Source of the DNA: Nemertoderma westbladi
Taxonomy: Eukaryota > Xenacoelomorpha > Nemertodermatida > Nemertodermatidae
Assembly: GCA_032718475.1 (NCBI GenBank)
Contig: JAUCBJ010006900.1
Span: 1 to 64,000 of the forward strand
DNA: 64,000 nt
Direction of reading: 5' to 3'
How positions within the stretch are numbered: the first letter of the stretch is position 1; each line of letters opens with the position of its first letter. Made by a program: the position numbers and the translations under genes. Below are positions 23,406-33,618 of the stretch, piece after piece. The notes beneath the pieces were generated by a model that was not told the DNA's origin, searched no databases, and saw only the letters and a list, made by a program, of their open reading frames with translations.

Positions 23406-24066
23406 ATAACAGTTATTCTTTCTTTATTGCAACGTAGGCAATAAAGGCAAAAGTACCGGTCGACTGGTAACCAGTAGGCCTAACTACCTAACCACCCGAA
23501 CCGGTACTTACAGCAGTACAGGTACATCAGTATTATTCGATTTTGATAATTATATACCGGTAGGTCTTGATATTTAATCAGGGACTGCAGCCCTGGTTTT
23601 TTATTGGGATTTTACTTATTTCTGTCAGTTTTATTTATCTATAAGTTAATATTGAGCAGAAGGCATGTAAGCCTGCTCAGTTTGTACAGATAATTTGTAG
23701 GCTGGATTGTTGTCTGACTGTTGTTAAGTATGAAGAGATTGCAGTGTGTGTAGAGTGTATGTCCGATAAAGTACTAGTTAGGAACGTGGGGGCATCCAGT
23801 GCTGTAAGGTAAATCCCCCCCCCCCCCCCGAAAGAATAAGTTGTACTACTTGGTTAGAACGCATACTAACTAACCATTTCGGAGTCTGCATATACTGTAG
23901 TTTATTTAGGCTTGATAGTAGTCTGTCAGCATTTGGTTTGTATTTTGTTTGTGTAGTCTGTACGGGTAGCGTAATATTTATTATTCAGAGTATATGCGAT
24001 TATTCGCAACATTCACAACCCCAAGTTTATTCCTACAGTAATTGTGCTTGTTATACATACCGTTAT
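23406..24066 (+). other. Element A leader, proximal part
   Basis: Non-coding. No TGG-type primer-binding site follows the LTR. Instead a hairpin lies at about 23421-23445 (CTTTATTGC...GCAATAAAG). The segment from about 23690 to 24000 is present once here, but as a 287-288-bp tandem duplication in copies B and C. A run of about 15 C lies near 23816-23830. Confidence 0.75.
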
Positions 24067-24079
24067 AGTTAAATTAACC

Positions 24080-24783
24080 ACCGTTATCCGGTGAAACTTT
24101 CACCCATCGTACCACCTCGACGGACCAGCAGGCGAGGCTGGATGTGTCTGTGAGCGGCTTCTGGGGAAACCGATTCCAGCGGTCGTTCATCGACGTGTCC
24201 GTGTTTAACCCGCTGGCGGCGACGAACGCGGCTATGTCCCTAGACGCAGCGCACCTCCACCATGAGAATCGTAAGATTCTTAAGTACGAGGAGAGGATAC
24301 GGGAGGTGGAACATTCTACTTTCGTCCCCCTCATATTCTCGGCCTTTGGCGGGATGGCGCCGACCACGCGCCAGTTTGTTAAGCGCCTGGGACAGAAGCT
24401 CGCGGACAAACGCGAGGTCAGGTACTCGGAATGCGTCACGTGGATCCGGCGCAAGTTAAACTTCGCGTTGCTTCGTTCCTCCCTGCTCTGCCTTCGAGGT
24501 TGTAGGTCAGCCTCTAAACGGCCGGTTCATTGTCCAGTGTCTGATGCCTCCATTCGGTTGGACAACGCCGACACTGAGCCGTAGCCTGGTAGTACAGCGC
24601 AGTCGTACAGGCCTACAATAGCTGACCAGTAGGCCTACAACATAAACAACCAACTGTTTTGAATTTCCCCCTTACATCCGTATCACTGTACCTCATTGTA
24701 TAAATCAGATTTGGTGATAGGGTGTAATAGTGCAATTTGAAATCCATTGTATCAACTATGTTATTATACTATCATTCTCACCC
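24080..24783 (+). mobile_element. 5'-truncated LINE fragment in element A leader
   Basis: A 704-bp insertion flanked by the 13-bp duplication AGTTAAATTAACC (24067-24079 and 24784-24796). The uninterrupted site is present in copy C near 62773-62790. The long, irregular TSD, the truncated 5' end inside a coding frame and a 3' non-coding tail without poly(A) fit a non-LTR retrotransposon fragment. Confidence 0.82.
24081..24584 (+). pseudogene. LINE ORF2 C-terminal domain fragment
   Basis: About 167 codons are open from the insertion edge to TAG at 24582. The sequence (ARLDVSVSGFWG, FIDVSVFNPLAATN, YEERIREVEHSTFVPL, IFSAFGGMAP, LNFALLRSSLLCLRG) matches a domain that I know from the C-terminus of many invertebrate LINE-type RT proteins annotated as uncharacterised. 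The spaced Asp, Asp-x-x-Val and Lys/Glu residues resemble a PD-(D/E)XK nuclease pattern, which is inference only. The start is missing because of 5' truncation, so this is not an independent gene. Confidence 0.8.
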
Positions 24784-24796
24784 AGTTAAATTAACC

Positions 24797-25232
24797 CCGG
24801 TACTACATCAGGGCTGTTTGGCGTAGGTAAAGACTGGTGATTTTATGCTCTAGTCACTCCAGCAGATACCATGGTTCTTTTAGCTGTACAAGTATTTTTA
24901 ACTGCTGGTTATTTGTTGTATAAGTACTTGTACCTAATTTAGGGTTTAGTGTACAGTGCTTTCCGAAGGTAATTAGTTTGTAGGCAGTATATTTGTGTTG
25001 TAAAGTGGTTAATAGGCACGTTAGCTATGGTTGGTTGTGGTAATTAACTTCTAGGTAGGAACACTCCGGGTACATAACGTAGTACTTATAGAGCTGTAAA
25101 GCTAGAGACTATAAGTCATCAGACGGTGGTATTTTCCTATCTAGACAATGCAATATATTTACTACTGCTTTATTATTTTCAAATACCGAAGTATCCTGTC
25201 CGTTTGTAATAACCAGAAATTCTAACTCCTTG
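24797..25232 (+). other. Element A leader, middle part
   Basis: Non-coding leader aligned with copy C (about 62791-63197) and, in reverse, with copy B (about 34450-34860). It is cut at 25232 by insertion of B. The TSD CCTTG is 25228-25232. Confidence 0.75.
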
Positions 25233-26461
25233 TGTTCGCGCTTTTGAAGACCTTTAGCAGTTTAACCTGCCAAAATTTATATGTCTTTTAGTTAATTAAC
25301 ACACCTTTAGCATACGACAATATTTTATGCTAATAAACAAAACATTAGCCGAAGCCAGCCCATGCGCGATCATTCACCCGATGGATCTACACCCGGGAGG
25401 CTGAATTCGGATGCTTAGATTTTATTATTGCAGTGTAAGGTTGCAGTGTAAACCTATTGTATTATTCGATAGATCACTAATATGTAATTTCTGACAGATA
25501 TTATTAACTTTCGGGAAATATTAACAGTTCCTTTAGGACGTGGCGCTCTATCTATTTAAACAGAGCTAGGACTTATACTAAACGCAACGATAAGGCTTAT
25601 GATTAAAGTATAAGTCGCATTCTTTAGGAAATGCTTTGTTACCAGTCACATCACACTCACAATCATGCACACTATTCTGCCGACCGTCAGTATATTTGAT
25701 CACACATAAAGAGAACAGCAATTGACTCACGTAGGGTCTGCTAAATAACATTGGATTCAATACACACCACATTAATATAAATCGCAATTGTTATGTATAG
25801 CCGGTCTCTCTAACCTGTAGTGTATCAAGAAAATTGGGAATTTGGGTGATTTATCCGTATTATCCAAAGAGCAATATTTCCATCAACAAATAGGTACAAT
25901 TAATAACTGACGGTAAATAGCAGTACAAACAATATGATTAGTGCAGTTAAATTAAGTGAGGTAACACCGCCGGTAACAGTTATACTTTCTATAATCTAAG
26001 CAGTTTTACTAGAGTTTCTAGAGCCGGTGTTTCTGGCTTAGACAGCAATAACAACAAAGTATCAAGTAAGAGCAGTAAGACTGAACACTCTCCTTATGAT
26101 CGGCTGAAAAGCTACACGTCGACAGGAAAAATCGCTCTGATTGGCTCAAGCCAAACAAAGAACCGTACATCCAATGGCTGTTTCCATGTCAGCAACCAGC
26201 TGTTAGATGTCGTAATATGAATCATCACGGCTAAGCTGTGAAAGGTAATTGGTGCATTACAGGTTTTTTGCCTTACCATGTCCGCCAAAACACGTATATA
26301 GCAGAATTACTTTTATGTCCGTTAAAACACCTGTAAAGGTACCTTGCGGGCGAGGGGAATATATATACAGTCAGAGAACCCTTTTAGAGTATTCCAGCGC
26401 CTGGGGGGAAACTGGATTGCGAAGCAAAAGGGGCCAGTTATATCCCACAGAAGCTTTTACA
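25233..26461 (-). repeat. Element B 3' LTR
   Basis: A 1,229-bp LTR equal in length to 35894-37122 and apparently identical to it. On the minus strand it runs TGTAAAAGC...GCGCGAACA. It is clearly related to, but diverged from, the LTRs of copy A. Confidence 0.95.
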
Positions 26462-26475
26462 CCGCTCCCAGAAAA
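26462..26475 (-). other. Element B polypurine tract
   Basis: On the minus strand TCTGGGAGCGG directly precedes the 3' LTR. Element A has TCTAGGAGCGG at the equivalent place (48528-48538), so the tract is conserved between copies. Confidence 0.65.
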
Positions 26476-26539
26476 TGGGATTTAAGTCTATAAAATATAC
26501 AAAATCACAGTTTCTAAAATATAAAAATACTCTAAACAG

Positions 26540-27829
26540 TTAGTCTTTCTTGCGCGGACGGCGTTTACGCAGTTTTTTAAAGCTAGCAAGAGTCTTTTTC
26601 TCTTTGGGGCGAGCCACTTTACGAGGAGGGCTATAACTCCTGGGTGAAGGGTGCAATATGATTGCATCAGAGGGTGTAGGATTATGGTCGGTGTATCCGC
26701 CGGTCGAAGTACCGGGTTGATTGACATCAACGTCCGGGGAGAGGGGTCTAACGGCTTTGAGAGCTCGTTTCAAGACAGCCGCTCTTACGGGTCCTGTACG
26801 AGTGGTCTGCACGAGGGCCGTGGGTGGACCATAAGTAGTTAGAAACTTCCTTGGTTTAATGGTTCTTTCCAACTCGCGTTCGCGGGCTCGGTACTCGTAA
26901 GGCCGTCGATATACTTCCTGTAACTCGATATGCGTGATTTCTGTTCGACAGAAGCGAATAGATAAGGATGGAACGCATAAATTCCTTTGTAAGCGCGTCC
27001 AGGATAATAGCGATGGCGCGAATCACGATGTAAATCAGCGTTCGCTTCCCAAGCTCTAATGTAACGTAGTGTGATCATTTCATCTACGCTTTCCAAATCG
27101 CGATTAAAAGGGCAATCGAAACTGGCGTGTCCCTTTAGTGGACAGTGGTGACATTGAGTCATAAATTGAGGGCAAACCGCAAAAATATGCAAATTATTAA
27201 ATCTGCAATACGCTCAATAAATTTCCATCGCCGGTTGTTCGTGGAAATAGGAACAGCGGACGTTTGTGTCCATGGGCGTAACATGGTCTCTCGATGCGCA
27301 TAACCGACAACGTTGCCGAGAAACATAGTTGGCATGGCGATAATCGTACGCAGTGAGACACTGTGGACCTTGATACCATTCTAGGATGTAATCGTTGTCG
27401 CTGTTCCGAGCGCGATAGGCTGAATCTCCTCAGATTCTAGGCATATTGGTTCGTCTTCACAGTCTGTTACGAATAGAATTTTCGTGATCTATTCTCGGTT
27501 TATCGTTACGACTCCGCTGGGTATGATATTTAAATAGAACCATTTCCCTTTAGGGTGTCTACATCGTCCGTATCATGTAAATCGATAGGATGGCCGGTAG
27601 TTAAGAAGTCCATATACGTACCATTACGATGCGTATAGCGAGCGGTTAATTTTCGATAGTCCAATTCACGCGTAAGTTGCTCTTGGGACATCGGCGGTTC
27701 GATATAACGACCATCGTCCTCCGTAATAGTCGGATCGGCTTCACCGCGTATCAAGCTATCCACAAACGCTTGTAAAGGTAGAGTATATCGCTCTCTAATA
27801 CCAAGGTCATCTTCTATCAATTCCGTCAT
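26540..27829 (-). pseudogene. ORF3 remnant of element B (two internal deletions)
   Basis: It is homologous to ORF3 of copy A at 44247-48460. The N-terminal 90 codons (27829 to about 27535) are highly similar, including IEDDLGIRERYTLPLQAFVD and ELDYRKLTARYTHRNGTYMD. After about 27450 the sequence jumps to the region matching A near 47382, a deletion of roughly 2.8 kb. A second deletion of about 170 bp, near 26935, removes the segment matching A at about 47910-48078. The zinc knuckle CHHCPLKGHASFDC and the basic C-terminus survive as pieces in separate frames. Confidence 0.85.
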
Positions 27830-29446
27830 ATCTGCTATCTGAGTTTGTTAATATCAATATAAGTTAATATTTTAGGCAAGCGGGCGTCGTTGCCTACTAG
27901 GCTTTTCGCCCCCGGACAGTGGGTTTCTCAGCGCCGATGTACCGTTGTCGCGGTGTTTGCGCCAACATGTAGCAACAGCACGACAACGATAATCGACACA
28001 AGTCCCACCACTGTCCGTCCCAAAGGCTTGAATCCACTTGAGGTTATCTCGGTAGAGTTAGGCTACTTTACAATTGCGATTAGCTACTGTAAACACACTT
28101 TAGTAGTATCATTCACCTATAAACGCACAAATTCCATACAATCATTACTTACTGCACACATGCAAGCCATTTTGTCCGTTAGTCATTGTCTTCCAGAATG
28201 TCACGTTATTACTATGTATCCTTGGATACTAATAGTGCGCTATGTATTCTCTTATGCTACGCAATGGGCAAGCCTTTTATTGTTACTTTAACTTGCTTCT
28301 AATTCTAGCGTGGGTGTTGCCATGGTGACATTATGGAAAACTAGCGGTAGAATTAGGGTAATTCTCATGCATACAGATCTGGGATGTTATTTAATAGTAA
28401 TTCTTTAATTGTCAATATCCTCTTTATGCATGATTTTATAAATTTTATCGGCTATTGACTATATATTGGAGATTCTCGCACTCTAGTACACTCAATATGA
28501 ATCTCCGCTCCCATGATCTATTAATTACTGGAATTTTGGGAATGTTGTAAATTGCACAAAATGACAATTTATGAAATTCATTCGAATATGAATTTAAATT
28601 TATTCCCGTGAATTTTATTATTTGATGTTAAATTTGACACAATTTGATTCCAGAGCAGGTCTGGGGACATAGGATCCTTAATTCTATGAAATTTGTCTTT
28701 TAAGAGTATCAGTAAGTGCTACGATATCTTAATCGACTAGAATTGTTAACGGATCTGAATTTTACAGATTTTAATAAATATTAAATTAATATTTAAGATG
28801 GGCACCGATTTATTCCAGAGCTTGTCTGGGGACGTTAACCACTGATTCTAGAATTTGTCTTTCAAGTATATCGGTGGGTGCCGCGATATCTTAATCGACT
28901 AGAATTACAGATGGTCAAAAGGTTTAACAGATTTATTTGCGTTTTACGCTACTGTTAGAGGGACATCACGCTACTATATGTATTATCTGTTATAAGGTAG
29001 AAGAGCAATATCGCACGAAGCAATGTCAGTGTGAAGAGGCAAGTCGTTTCCAAGGTCTACCCAGAGCTTGGTTTAGCCGAGACACGAGGATCTGAACTTT
29101 GCATTCCTAATACTCTGCCTACCAATAATACTTAAATATAGTAGGAGCTTTATTGTACTTTAATAAGTACGGACATGTCATCTTACTATAGTCTCGCATT
29201 TATAATATAATACGGACAGTAAGGAAAGAGAAAAGAATTATTTCTCGCCGTCGCACTAGATATATTATGTAATTACGTAATAAACACTAATATATTGCAC
29301 TAATCTACTAAATAATCTAAATAACATTCCACTAAATAAAATTAAATAAAACGATTATAATAAAGTACATAATAATCCATACCTAAATATAAAATAATAA
29401 TAAAAAAATATAAAATAATATAGTCACACACCCACTCCATATATAA
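27830..29446 (-). other. Element B spacer between ORF2 and ORF3
   Basis: Non-coding and AT-rich, homologous to A 42786-44246. It holds a tandem duplication of about 100 bp: 28646-28745 and 28812-28910 share ATTCCAGAGC, CTGGGGAC and GATATCTTAATCGACTAGAA. Copy A has only one such segment (about 43330-43415, reverse orientation). Confidence 0.75.
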
Positions 29447-31789
29447 TTACGTTATGGAGTCCCTAGATCTTTGTCGAATTAGGGAAGTGGTCGTAGGAAG
29501 AGTATCCTGCCTTCCATGGTTTCCGGACAGTTTTCGGTCTCTTTCCAGTAAACCTAAGCGACCAGCTGGGCGATTAGGCTGTCGTGTTACTTCCTCCGCT
29601 CCCTTGGCCTGTCTAATCTCCTCAGTGGTAAGATGAGGAGGCCATTCATCTTCTTCTTTACTTAGGGAGTCGGGTCCACCTAACCAGCCGGGAGTATCTA
29701 TCCGTTCTTGAGGAGTCGCTCCTCTGGAAGCGATGTCGGCTAGATTAATCATCTCGGGGCGATGTCTCCATTGATCTTCATTGGAGTTAATATCGTCATT
29801 ATCTGAGGAGTATGGTGTTCCCTCAGTTAGTTCGTCCACTTCACTGCTCTCCACTTCCAAACCATTTATCTGGTATAGTCTTTCTGATGGTAGTCTCTCT
29901 TCGAGAGTTCTGCGGGAAGGACCAGTAAAGTACCAACCTACTCTAGTTCTTACCGCATAGGTTTGTAGTGGCTGCGGTTGAGCAGGTCGTTTTTCCAATG
30001 TCTCGAGCGCCTCGTGCGCGTTTTGGCCGATAAGTATTTGCACTCCAGGATAATCTGTCTGGAATCGAGGTATCTTAAGATGTTGGATGCTCTCATCCTC
30101 GTCCCAATTATAAAGGTCTGCTTGGGTAGTAGCGAAGTTCTTTATAGCCACCATTTTTACTGACCTTATACTTTGTGCTCCTAATTTATCCTGGGGGGTG
30201 GACAACGCACCTACATAGTAATCTGCCGTTATGGTAGATTTCCAAACCTGCATAATTCCGGATATATTCAACTTAGTTTGGAATTTGGGTTGTCCAGCAA
30301 AGATATCTTCGGCTAGTTCTTGATCGATGAATGTTCCTGTGCTGCCGGAGTCAAGGAGTGCGTTCACTATGTAACTTTTGTTGGGACCGTGAACTCTTAC
30401 CTGCACTACAGGAAATTCTCTGATTCCTACGTTGGAAGCTGGAGCTTTCCAAGATGGTTGTTTGTCAAAGGTGGTTGGGGGGAACTCCGTGTCGGTGTCT
30501 TTTTCGTACGTAAGTGCTCGATACACTGCGGTATTTATTAGATAACAGGATTCGTTGGCATCGGAGAATTCGTCCGTATAGAATCCTTCCCACTCAGAAC
30601 TTTGGTCAGTGTCGTTCACATCACTGAATTGGACATGTGATTTGGGCTCACTTACCTGACTCGGGCTGTTTCGTTCGAATTCCGTGTGCAACAAGCTATG
30701 ATGTTTCGCGCCGCACTTAGCACACCTTGCGTCAGAGTAACAGGTTCGCCGCTGGTGTCCGCGTCTGAGACAGTTATAACATAACCGCTTATCCCACAGG
30801 ACTCCACGTCTATCTGCCATGGATTTCTTTAGGAATTCTGCACACGCACTCAAACGGTGGGGCCCGTCGCACAGCGCACATTTTGGTTTGATGTTACTCA
30901 CCTTAACTTGGTTAACGTTCTGCACTCTCGTTCTTTCTTCGGGCTTTCTTCCGTGAATTCTCTTAGGAGACGTAGGAGGAGTTGTTGTTACCTGTTCTCT
31001 CCTGTCACTGGTTCGAGACTTGTATTTACTTACGTCTTTATAGGTCTTGTTGTCATAGTAAGATCGTTCGGTGTCTTTCCCGCTGTCCTCTTCTTGAGAA
31101 GCTTGGCTTTCGCCGTCGTCAGTATAACACACTGGTATTATCCTTCTCCTAGAATCGGGTTTCTCACTTACCTTATTTTCCGATGTTTTCTCTCTGGCCT
31201 GCCTTATGAGTTGTAATTTTACTTCACTATCTAAGAAGGACATGAGATCAGCCATGATAGGACTTCGTCGTTGTTGTTCATTCATGTACAACACTTTCTT
31301 GTCCCAGCGCGTACATACTCCACCCTTTGGTAAAGTAGAGACTACGGCTCCAATGACCATGGAACTCTGATATTCATGCGACTTACCTAACCAGTCCAGT
31401 TGTCTACAGATCTCTTGAATTTCATCGGAAAACTCTATAATCCCGCTACTAAGGAAGTGTCGGGGGGCTACTAATTTTGCATACAAATACTTAGCTATGT
31501 TATCCTTGTTACCATACCTGATGTTTAATGTATCCCAAACTTGTCTTAATCCATCTGGATGTCCAATAAACTTTAACGCCATTAACTTGGGAGGTCCTTC
31601 CAAGCACTTGATGAGGAATCTAAGTTTCTCTCCGTTAGATAGTACAGAGTTCTGTATGCTATCTTTGTAATATTCGTTGAAAGGTAACCATTTCATCTCA
31701 TCTCCATTGAATTTGACGATCTCTCCCACTTTGACCGCTTGGCGGGCTTCTGTTCTAGCCATCTGACGCGTAAAGCTTTCTTGGACCAT
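29447..31789 (-). CDS. Element B ORF2: Gag-protease with pol deleted (780 aa)
   Basis: An open frame from ATG 31789. Residues about 1-200 form a DUF1759-type capsid (KFNGDEMKWLPFNEYYKDS, GLRQVWDTLNIRYGNKDNI). Near 305-370 are three BEL-type zinc motifs (CALCDGPHRLSAC, CYNCLRRGHQRRTC, CAKCGAKHHSLLH). Near 475-490 is the aspartic protease motif LLDSGSTGTFID. After about residue 620 the sequence jumps to the end of RNase H (ADIASRGATPQERIDTPGWL) and then to the last 40 residues of pol. The whole RT palm and integrase are therefore missing, yet the frame stays open. The frame is also open upstream of the ATG, overlapping ORF1 by about 90 nt. I saw no canonical slippery heptamer, so reinitiation after the ORF1 stop (8 nt away) is an alternative. 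Confidence 0.9.
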   Translation of the reverse strand: MVQESFTRQMARTEARQAVKVGEIVKFNGDEMKWLPFNEYYKDSIQNSVLSNGEKLRFLIKCLEGPPKLMALKFIGHPDGLRQVWDTLNIRYGNKDNIAKYLYAKLVAPRHFLSSGIIEFSDEIQEICRQLDWLGKSHEYQSSMVIGAVVSTLPKGGVCTRWDKKVLYMNEQQRRSPIMADLMSFLDSEVKLQLIRQAREKTSENKVSEKPDSRRRIIPVCYTDDGESQASQEEDSGKDTERSYYDNKTYKDVSKYKSRTSDRREQVTTTPPTSPKRIHGRKPEERTRVQNVNQVKVSNIKPKCALCDGPHRLSACAEFLKKSMADRRGVLWDKRLCYNCLRRGHQRRTCYSDARCAKCGAKHHSLLHTEFERNSPSQVSEPKSHVQFSDVNDTDQSSEWEGFYTDEFSDANESCYLINTAVYRALTYEKDTDTEFPPTTFDKQPSWKAPASNVGIREFPVVQVRVHGPNKSYIVNALLDSGSTGTFIDQELAEDIFAGQPKFQTKLNISGIMQVWKSTITADYYVGALSTPQDKLGAQSIRSVKMVAIKNFATTQADLYNWDEDESIQHLKIPRFQTDYPGVQILIGQNAHEALETLEKRPAQPQPLQTYAVRTRVGWYFTGPSRRTLEERLPSERLYQINGLEVESSEVDELTEGTPYSSDNDDINSNEDQWRHRPEMINLADIASRGATPQERIDTPGWLGGPDSLSKEEDEWPPHLTTEEIRQAKGAEEVTRQPNRPAGRLGLLERDRKLSGNHGRQDTLPTTTSLIRQRSRDSIT

Positions 31790-31797
31790 CGTGTTAT

Positions 31798-33618
31798 TTA
31801 ATATCGAATTATCGGTATATAAATTTCTCGGATCATTATCAGGTCTATAGGGAATATCATTAATAACAGGTCTATAATCACCCTTAATAGGGTTTCAACT
31901 TCACTAGCAGTATAGATGCGTGTAGGCTCCACACCTTGCGCATGTAGTACTTCAGACCTAACAGGTTGACACAATGTTACAGGGGGTATTGGTATGCCCT
32001 TTTGTATATTGACTAATTTGTCGCGTTCTAGCGCGATACTTTGCTGCACTTCTTGCAACTCTGCTCTACCTTCCCTCACTGTTCCCTTAAGTTGGTGGAC
32101 AGTCTCCTGCATCTGTCCTAGCAGGAGATTCATCCCCCGCCGTCCCTCTTCCACCCACTCAACCGCCGAAGCGGGAGTCGCCAACATAGTAGCGGGCTGA
32201 CGCGGGACGACGGGAGACAAATTATTGATTTCTCTCTCTGCTATCTGGACAGGGGTATTTGCATGGACTGTTCCACCGGGTACAGGCAGTGTAGTACTAT
32301 GTAAAGGGAATTTAGAGTTAAGCTCTGGAAGTGTAGGGGTCTCTAGCACAGAAGTGACTTTGGGAACAACAGGCCTAATTATTTCAGGTTCATCGACTAT
32401 AGTAGGGAGTCTTTTGACCTGGATAAATTGTTCTATGGGTTCTGCACTACCTAAATCTGTGCTAGTTAGCTGTCTTTTAACAGCTGGGGGCAAATCAGGC
32501 AATTTGCGACGGTAATATGTTTTTCTACGCCTACTTAGATGAGATCTATTTCCTCCGCCTTCAGGGTCGGTAGTATCGCCTTCCTCCGAGGATGTGTACC
32601 CTTGGCGCTTGGGAGTAGATTTTCTCATCATCTGCATTTGATTAGCAGTAAACTGTTTATTTATACTGTCTTGTGTCTCTTGCAGATTTTCCAACTCCAG
32701 TTGGGTAGTCTGCTCAAATGCTCTCCTTTCTGCTTCTGCCACTGTTGCCTTTCTTTCGGCTTCCGCCGCTTTTCTTTCTTCTTCTGCTTCTGCCGCTTTT
32801 GCCTTTCTTTCGGCTTCTGCTTCTTTTCTTTCTGCTTCTGCTTCCGCCGCCGCTGCTGCTGCTACCTTTCTTCTCTCTATCAGTTCTTTCTTTACTTGTT
32901 CTTCTCGGACTCTAATGAGGCGGAGTTTTTCATCACATTCAGCTTGGTTTGCAGCTAACATTTCGGCATCGATTGCGTCCAACACAAGCTTGGTTCCTTC
33001 ACTATTAGGGGAAAGTCCAGACAGCCGTCTCCTCAACTCTTCGTCTCCTAGGAATCGCTGATAGTCGGACAAATAAATGTCGATAGCGTCTCTAGTTCGC
33101 GGCTTCTCTGCTGATGTTAATTCGCTTTCCACTTCGCTTTCCACCTCGCTTTCCACTTCGCTTTCCACCTCACTTTCCACTTCGCTTTCCACCTCACTTT
33201 CCACTTGAGAAGAAGTGGCGTCGGTTGATTCCCCACAGGCTGGCCGCCCATCATAAACCGTATCCGCCATCTTCGCTCCGCGTTCTGGCGTCCGCTCAAC
33301 AGTATCCGAACTACTGGAGCTATCGGGCCGCTGAGAACTAGGTTCTTGGCTAGGAGGTTGCTGCTGTTTTATAGCTTCTTCTTGATCCCGCTTGACTTGG
33401 GCCCGAGTGCCTATGGCAGACCAACGGCGCTTCACTAACTTCGCAAATTGCGAAATCTTTTCTACCAACCTAGGTTCTGTCACAACCACTGCAGGGGTTG
33501 CCCTTCTTACAGTATGAGGGGTTTCAGACCTCGGTCTGGGATTCTCTACACTTTGATCTGAGAAACAGGCTGTTGTTTCTAGGAGACTATCTGACAGAGT
33601 TTGCCTTGTGTCAGCCAT
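31798..33618 (-). CDS. Element B ORF1: coiled-coil protein upstream of Gag (606 aa)
   Basis: An intact frame from ATG 33618, ending 8 nt before the ORF2 ATG in a different frame. Residues about 140-165 are seven near-perfect VESE repeats. Residues about 235-310 are a long charged heptad-like stretch (AERKAAEAERKA type), almost certainly a coiled coil. A Pro/Thr-rich region follows. It lacks zinc fingers, membrane segments or a catalytic motif that I recognise. The same protein, with a nonsense change, occurs in copy A (37952-39935). It may be a Gag extension or assembly scaffold, which is inference. Compared with A, about 170 residues are missing after the MAD-AVY/MAD-TVY region. Confidence 0.85.
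   Translation of the reverse strand: MADTRQTLSDSLLETTACFSDQSVENPRPRSETPHTVRRATPAVVVTEPRLVEKISQFAKLVKRRWSAIGTRAQVKRDQEEAIKQQQPPSQEPSSQRPDSSSSSDTVERTPERGAKMADTVYDGRPACGESTDATSSQVESEVESEVESEVESEVESEVESEVESELTSAEKPRTRDAIDIYLSDYQRFLGDEELRRRLSGLSPNSEGTKLVLDAIDAEMLAANQAECDEKLRLIRVREEQVKKELIERRKVAAAAAAEAEAERKEAEAERKAKAAEAEEERKAAEAERKATVAEAERRAFEQTTQLELENLQETQDSINKQFTANQMQMMRKSTPKRQGYTSSEEGDTTDPEGGGNRSHLSRRRKTYYRRKLPDLPPAVKRQLTSTDLGSAEPIEQFIQVKRLPTIVDEPEIIRPVVPKVTSVLETPTLPELNSKFPLHSTTLPVPGGTVHANTPVQIAEREINNLSPVVPRQPATMLATPASAVEWVEEGRRGMNLLLGQMQETVHQLKGTVREGRAELQEVQQSIALERDKLVNIQKGIPIPPVTLCQPVRSEVLHAQGVEPTRIYTASEVETLLRVIIDLLLMIFPIDLIMIREIYIPIIRY

Noticed and set aside
32539-33299. Plus-strand frames rich in Phe, Cys and Leu opposite ORF1 of B
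   Set aside because: Antisense shadows of the coiled-coil repeats, with no conserved domain.
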